NCBI GenBank assembly: GCA_004558865.1
Contig: SFCY01000045.1
Span: 1-17,594 of the forward strand
Reading direction: 5' to 3'
DNA from: Bacteroidales bacterium
Lineage (GTDB): Bacteria; Bacteroidota; Bacteroidia; Bacteroidales; Bacteroidaceae
DNA: 17,594 bases
In this document: one piece after another, positions 14,496 through 17,594 of the stretch
Numbering within the stretch: position 1 is the stretch's first letter
Layout of the letters: each line of letters starts with the position of its first letter
Position numbers and translations under genes: made by a program
Notes under the pieces: model-generated
What the model was told of the DNA's origin: nothing
The model's input: the letters and a program-made list of their open reading frames with translations, nothing else
The model's database searches: none

Positions 14496-15212
14496 TTAGG
14501 GGGCTTCCACTCCCTCGCCGACAGTGCTTTTTGTCTTGGTCTTGGGGGCTCCTGCCACCACAATCACGATCTCGCCCTTGGGCGGAGTGGTCTCGAAGTG
14601 GGTCGCCACCTCATCGAGCGTTCCCTGCACGTGTTCCTCGTGAACCTTGGAAATCTCACGCGCCACGCTCACCTGCCTGTCGGAGCCGAACACCTCCGCC
14701 AACTGGCGCAGCGTCTTCACCAAGCGGAAGGGCGACTCATAGAACACCATCGTGCGCGCCTCGCCCCGCAAGGACTCCAAATGGCTTTGCCGCCCCTTCT
14801 TCTGCGGCAGGAATCCCTCGAAGCAGAACCTGTCGCAGGGCAGGCCCGAGGAGACGATGGCTGGGATGCAGGCTGTGGCGCCGGGCAGGGTGACCACCTC
14901 GATGCCGGCGCGGGAGGCCTCGCGCGAGAGGAAGAAGCCCGGGTCGCTGATGCCGGGAGTGCCCGCATCGCTGATGAGGGCCACATCCTGTCCGGCTTTC
15001 AGCCGTTCCACGATGCTCGCCGAAGTGCCATGCTCATTGAACTTGTGGTGCGACATCAGATGGTTCTTGATGTCGAAGTGCTTGAGCAGCAATCCAGAGG
15101 TGCGTGTGTCCTCCGCGAGTATCAAGTCCACTTCCTTGAGCACACGAATGGCTCGAAGCGTCATATCTTCCATATTGCCGACCGGAGTCGGTACGATGTA
15201 CAATGTTCCCAT
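14496..15212 (-). CDS. rsmI: 16S rRNA (cytidine(1402)-2'-O)-methyltransferase
   Basis: RsmI methylates the ribose of C1402 in the 16S rRNA decoding centre using S-adenosylmethionine. The 238-residue protein shows the tetrapyrrole-methylase-like fold: MGTLYIVPTPVGN at the start, LAEDTRTSGLLL near 32-43, the SAM-binding SDAGTPGISDPG loop near 80, LPGATACIPAIVSSGLP, FEGFLPQKKGRQ and the C-terminal PPKGEIVIVV. I chose the ATG at 15212: it matches the family N-terminus, and an upstream in-frame TTG (15224) lies inside the -7 promoter element. The coiled-coil lipoprotein gene follows after 45 bp. The extreme C-terminus (KTKTKSTVGEGVEAP) is a short variable tail. Confidence 0.95.
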   Translation of the reverse strand: MGTLYIVPTPVGNMEDMTLRAIRVLKEVDLILAEDTRTSGLLLKHFDIKNHLMSHHKFNEHGTSASIVERLKAGQDVALISDAGTPGISDPGFFLSREASRAGIEVVTLPGATACIPAIVSSGLPCDRFCFEGFLPQKKGRQSHLESLRGEARTMVFYESPFRLVKTLRQLAEVFGSDRQVSVAREISKVHEEHVQGTLDEVATHFETTPPKGEIVIVVAGAPKTKTKSTVGEGVEAP

Positions 15213-15220
15213 AATACTTG

Positions 15221-15252
15221 GCAAATATAGCTAATAAATCTTCTTGTACAAA
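15221..15252 (-). promoter_or_regulatory. rsmI promoter
   Basis: On the - strand, TTTG (complement of 15249-15252) and TATATTTGC (complement of 15221-15229) are separated by exactly 19 bp. Only 8 bases separate the -7 element from the ATG at 15212, which predicts a leader of a few bases and decides the start codon. Confidence 0.8.
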
Positions 15253-15528
15253 AAATAAAGCTAAATCTTTGCATTTTTTAAGTGTAGGCGAAGTGATGGC
15301 AACTCTTTAGCGAATTTTGCAGACTGCCTTTTCCGCCTCCCATTAGGGTCGGCACAAGGTGCGCCCTCCTCCTTGCTATTGGAAGCCCATCTTGCAGCGA
15401 TGTTGCTGAATGCCCGTTTGGGCATTTGCTCTTGGTTGGTTGGGTTTTCCTCCCTTTGTGGGGAGGGTAGGTGGTTTAGGTAGGTTGGGGTAGGTAGTTT
15501 AGATAAGGGGTCTTTATGTTATCTTCGT
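15253..15528. other. Gene-free interval between rsmI and umuC
   Basis: No gene is seen. It contains a repeat at 15343-15366 that recurs inverted at 17389-17412, a perfect stem AATGCCC/GGGCATT (15409-15415 and 15420-15426), a stem CCTCCC/GGGAGG (15449-15454 and 15461-15466), and a short GTAGGT-rich run (15467-15502, GTAGGTGGTTTAG then GTAGGTAGTTTAG). Neither hairpin has a T-tract on the - strand, so a clear umuC terminator is lacking. Confidence 0.55.
15343..15366 (+). repeat. Dispersed repeat, copy 1 (inverted partner beyond umuD)
   Basis: The 24-base segment beginning TTAGGGTCGGC matches the complement of 17389-17412 at 20 of 24 positions. The two copies flank umuDC in opposite orientation. 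Confidence 0.65.
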
Positions 15529-16812
15529 TCATTTCAGCCGGATGATGTCGCTCCAGCGTGTAGTGGGATTGGGACTCTTGAAGTCGTGCTTGATGACATC
15601 AGAAAAGTTCTTCCCTCCGGGATATTGCTGCGCGGCCATGATGACCGTCTCGGGGCCGTTTACCCGGTTGATGCGGTCGACGGCACGGTTGAGCTTGGTC
15701 GTTTTCTCGCGTTGCTCTGGGCTGTCGCCAAACATGTTGAGCTGCAGGGGGCGGCGCGGTGTGATGCCCATCACGACCACTCCCGCCCGCTTATAGTGGT
15801 AGCCGGTGCGGAAAAGGCGGCGCAGGCATCTGTTGGCCGCCTTGATGATGACCATCGTGGAGTCGGTGGGCGTGGCCAATGGCACGTCGGTCATGTTCCA
15901 GTATTGCGGCAGGTCGTCGCGGAAGTGGTTGGTGTCGACAAACACGCCGACCACCGAGGCCAACGTGGCTTGCCGGCGGAGCTTTTCCGCGCAGTGGGCG
16001 GCGAAGTTGGCGATGTGGGTGGCCAGCAGCCCAGGGTCGGTGATCATCCCGTCGAACGAGCGGCTCACGCACATATTGCGCCGCCACGTCACCTGCTCGT
16101 CAGGCACGCAGTCCTCGCCGTTGAGCTCGCGCCACGTGCGTTCTATCACGATGTTGCCAAAGGTCAGCCTCAGCCAGTCGCGGTTGTGCTGCGCGAAGTC
16201 CCACGCCGTCTTCACCTGCAGGTTCTCCAAGCGCTTGCAGTAGCGTCGGCCTATGCCCCATACCTCGTCGATGGGATAGAGCTGCAGGGCCTTGCGCCGT
16301 TTCTCCTCCGTGTCGATGAGGCACACGTGGTGGTAGCCCCTGTAGTGCTTGGCGTAGTGGCTGGCCATCTTTGCCAGTGTCTTCGTGGGCGCAATGCCGA
16401 TGCTCACGGGTATGCCCACGCTGTGCAGTATGCGGTCGTGGAGCCCATGTCCCCAGGCTGCGAGCTGCTCGGTCGTGAAGCCGTCGAGGATGCAGAAGGC
16501 TTCGTCGATGCTGTAGCGGAAGCATTGGGGAGCCATCTGACGCACGATGGCCATCACGCGCCCTGTCAACTCGCCGTAGAGCTCATAGTTGCTTGAGAAC
16601 ACGGCTATCCTCACGTCGGGGAAGAGCGTGGCCAACTGGTAGTAGGGCGTGCCGGCCTTGACGCCGAGCCGCTTGGCCTCGGCGCTGCGGGCCACGACGC
16701 AGCCATCGTTGTTGCTCAGCACAACAACGGGCTTGCCTTCGAGGTCGGGACGGAACACGCGCTCACAACTCACATAGCAGTTGTCGCAGTCGCAGATGGC
16801 ATAATACTTCAT
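15529..16812 (-). CDS. umuC: Y-family DNA polymerase V catalytic subunit UmuC
   Basis: UmuC is the translesion polymerase that, with processed UmuD', copies damaged DNA during the SOS response. The 427-residue protein is complete. Catalytic acidic residues are Asp8 (YAICDCDNCY) and Asp103-Glu104 in YSIDEAF; Tyr13 occupies the steric-gate position. Palm/fingers segments include VVLSNNDGCVVARS and the helix-hairpin region VWGIGRRYCKRLENL. A beta-clamp-binding motif QLNMF sits at 357-361, close to the QLNLF of E. coli UmuC. Its ATG directly follows the umuD stop codon with no gap, so translation is probably coupled. Related orphan UmuC-like proteins exist on mobile elements, but the paired umuD supports a genuine Pol V operon. 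Confidence 0.96.
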   Translation of the reverse strand: MKYYAICDCDNCYVSCERVFRPDLEGKPVVVLSNNDGCVVARSAEAKRLGVKAGTPYYQLATLFPDVRIAVFSSNYELYGELTGRVMAIVRQMAPQCFRYSIDEAFCILDGFTTEQLAAWGHGLHDRILHSVGIPVSIGIAPTKTLAKMASHYAKHYRGYHHVCLIDTEEKRRKALQLYPIDEVWGIGRRYCKRLENLQVKTAWDFAQHNRDWLRLTFGNIVIERTWRELNGEDCVPDEQVTWRRNMCVSRSFDGMITDPGLLATHIANFAAHCAEKLRRQATLASVVGVFVDTNHFRDDLPQYWNMTDVPLATPTDSTMVIIKAANRCLRRLFRTGYHYKRAGVVVMGITPRRPLQLNMFGDSPEQREKTTKLNRAVDRINRVNGPETVIMAAQQYPGGKNFSDVIKHDFKSPNPTTRWSDIIRLK

Positions 16813-17241
16813 TTATCGCTTCCACTTCTTGATGGTCCACACCACCACGCCCCACACCTTGAAGTCGTCGAGGCTGTCGATGCGTATGGGCTTGTAGTTC
16901 CTGTTGGCCGGGCGCAGCTCGATGTAGCCCTCCCCGCGATGGGTGAGGTCAAGGTATTTGATGGTGAACTCTTCGTTGACAAAGGCCACGATGATGTCGC
17001 CGTCGGTGGGCTCCACCGAACGGTCAATCACGGCTATGTCGCCATCGTTGATGCCCGCGTCGATCATCGAGTCGCCCGACACCACCCCGTAGAAAGTGGC
17101 TTCGGGATTCTTGATGATGTCGCGGTTGAAGTCTATCGAGTCGTGCATGTAGTCCTCGGCCGGACTGGGAAATCCGGCCTTGATCGAGGGCGAGAGCTGC
17201 AGCGCCAATTCCTTGGAAAATTCTCCTTTTATGATTTTCAT
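16813..17241 (-). CDS. umuD: SOS peptidase-like protein UmuD (LexA/S24 family)
   Basis: UmuD undergoes RecA-stimulated self-cleavage to UmuD', the partner of UmuC. From the ATG at 17241 (MKIIKGEFSKEL) the protein has 142 residues; an upstream in-frame start at 17280 would place 13 unusual residues ahead and precede the promoter, so I reject it. The catalytic Ser58 lies in SGDSMIDAG and Lys95 in EEFTIKYLDL, 37 residues apart as in E. coli UmuD (Ser60, Lys97). The likely cleavage bond is Ala22-Gly23 in IKAGFPSPAEDY. There is no N-terminal DNA-binding domain, so it is not LexA. The stop codon abuts the umuC start. SOS control is expected for the family, but no E. coli-type LexA box is visible. 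Confidence 0.95.
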   Translation of the reverse strand: MKIIKGEFSKELALQLSPSIKAGFPSPAEDYMHDSIDFNRDIIKNPEATFYGVVSGDSMIDAGINDGDIAVIDRSVEPTDGDIIVAFVNEEFTIKYLDLTHRGEGYIELRPANRNYKPIRIDSLDDFKVWGVVVWTIKKWKR

Positions 17242-17253
17242 ATTCCTATATGA

Positions 17254-17277
17254 TGCAAAGATACAACATTTTTTGCA
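17254..17277 (-). promoter_or_regulatory. umuDC promoter region with inverted hexamers
   Basis: On the - strand TATCTTTGC (complement of 17255-17263) is a good -7 element, 13 bases before the umuD ATG at 17241; AGGAAT just before the start is a weak ribosome-site candidate. No clear TTTG stands at -33, consistent with a regulated promoter. The hexamers TGCAAA (17254-17259) and TTTGCA (17272-17277) form an inverted pair with a 12-base spacer that overlaps the -7 element. This could be an operator for an SOS repressor, or chance, because TTTGC is part of the promoter consensus. Confidence 0.55.
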
Positions 17278-17474
17278 CACGGGAACACGGCAGCAAACAA
17301 AAAATGATTATCCGCAATCAACCAACCCCAGGGGGCTTTGAAGTCCCTATCCTTGGGAGGCAGGGAAGTGCAATGAACCAGTTGCAGGGGACGTGCCTTG
17401 CGCCGACCCTAAAGAAATGCCCCAACCGCTTTTAAAGCGGCTTGCACTGTCACGATGGTTTTTGTTATGGATGT
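17278..17474. other. Gene-free region upstream of umuD
   Basis: No credible gene is seen. It contains the inverted partner of the 15343-15366 repeat (at 17389-17412) and a perfect palindrome CCGCTTT-T-AAAGCGG at 17426-17440, which has no T-tract on its + side (CTTGCACTG). Confidence 0.5.
17389..17412 (-). repeat. Dispersed repeat, copy 2 (inverted partner of 15343-15366)
   Basis: Read on the - strand this begins TTAGGGTCGGC and agrees with 15343-15366 at 20 of 24 positions. The similarity fades on both sides, so the copies are either old or short. Confidence 0.65.
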
Positions 17475-17594
17475 AGGCCGGTTCTAAAAATTAGGTTTAG
17501 GCTGGTTCTATAAATTAGGCTGATAGAATAATCGATAAAGTGCAGTTGTCGTTTCGGTCGTCTTCTGCATCTATCGGTCTCAAAACGTCAAGTC
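17475..17594 (+). mobile_element. Second copy of the composite repeat element, cut by the window end
   Basis: AGGCCGGTTCTAAAAA at 17475 matches 13077, and 17547-17594 matches 13125-13172 with only a few differences. The copy carries about 24 extra bases in its first part, due to a second 13-mer (GGCTGGTTCTATA at 17500-17512). Its inner arm (CTCAAAACGT) pairs even better with the right arm of the first copy, suggesting it is closer to the ancestral form. The right part is beyond the window. Confidence 0.65.

Noticed and set aside
15222..15224. Upstream TTG start for rsmI
   Set aside because: It falls within the -7 promoter element; the ATG at 15212 matches the family N-terminus.
15449..15466. 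CCTCCC/GGGAGG hairpin as the umuC terminator
   Set aside because: On the - strand it is followed by AAAACC instead of a T-run, so it does not fit an intrinsic terminator.
15586..16596. 336-codon + strand frame over umuC
   Set aside because: It is a shadow of the intact umuC on the - strand.

Overview
The window looks like a chromosomal segment of a Bacteroidales bacterium, most likely a Prevotellaceae member. The evidence is indirect: seven well-placed copies of the Bacteroidetes -7 promoter element (TAnnTTTGC, usually with TTTG 19-20 bp upstream), genes without clear Shine-Dalgarno sites, lipoprotein and outer-membrane types typical of the group, and GC-rich coding DNA separated by repeat-laden intergenic regions. 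Species cannot be assigned from the sequence alone.

Layout. Positions 1-523 hold no convincing gene, only small stem-loops, short direct repeats and a promoter. Positions 524-6694 form a metal-efflux cluster on the + strand: a small exported His/Cys-rich protein with five consecutive histidines, then an HME-type RND permease (CzcA-like), a TolC-family outer-membrane channel and a lipoprotein membrane-fusion adaptor. Together the last three would make a tripartite pump, and the small protein may bind the metal in the periplasm. A terminator hairpin and a 500-bp repeat-rich gap follow. Next come an HD-domain phosphohydrolase-like protein (7202-7756) and an LptD-like outer-membrane LPS assembly protein (7824-10622), each with its own promoter.

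From 10828 the strand changes. A strong hairpin terminator ends pyrH (UMP kinase), which lies downstream of birA (biotin ligase without a DNA-binding domain), both on the - strand. birA and tadA (tRNA adenosine deaminase, + strand) are divergent and share a compact intergenic region with interleaved promoters. Positions 13007-13601 contain no gene but carry the most structured non-coding DNA in the window: a composite repeat element of about 375 bp with inverted ends, arrays of a 13-bp unit, a large nested inverted repeat and two tandem 79-bp hairpin-forming units. A second copy starts at 17475 and runs off the window.

The rest is on the - strand: rsmI (16S rRNA 2'-O-methyltransferase) followed by a coiled-coil lipoprotein with a perfect 15-bp terminator stem, and umuD-umuC (SOS translesion polymerase V components), whose stop and start codons abut. 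The umuDC pair is flanked by an inverted 24-bp dispersed repeat.

I found no clearly new multi-gene system. The most worthwhile leads are the composite repeat family, the small His-rich protein heading the efflux cluster, and a consistent set of promoters that predict leaderless or nearly leaderless mRNAs for several genes.
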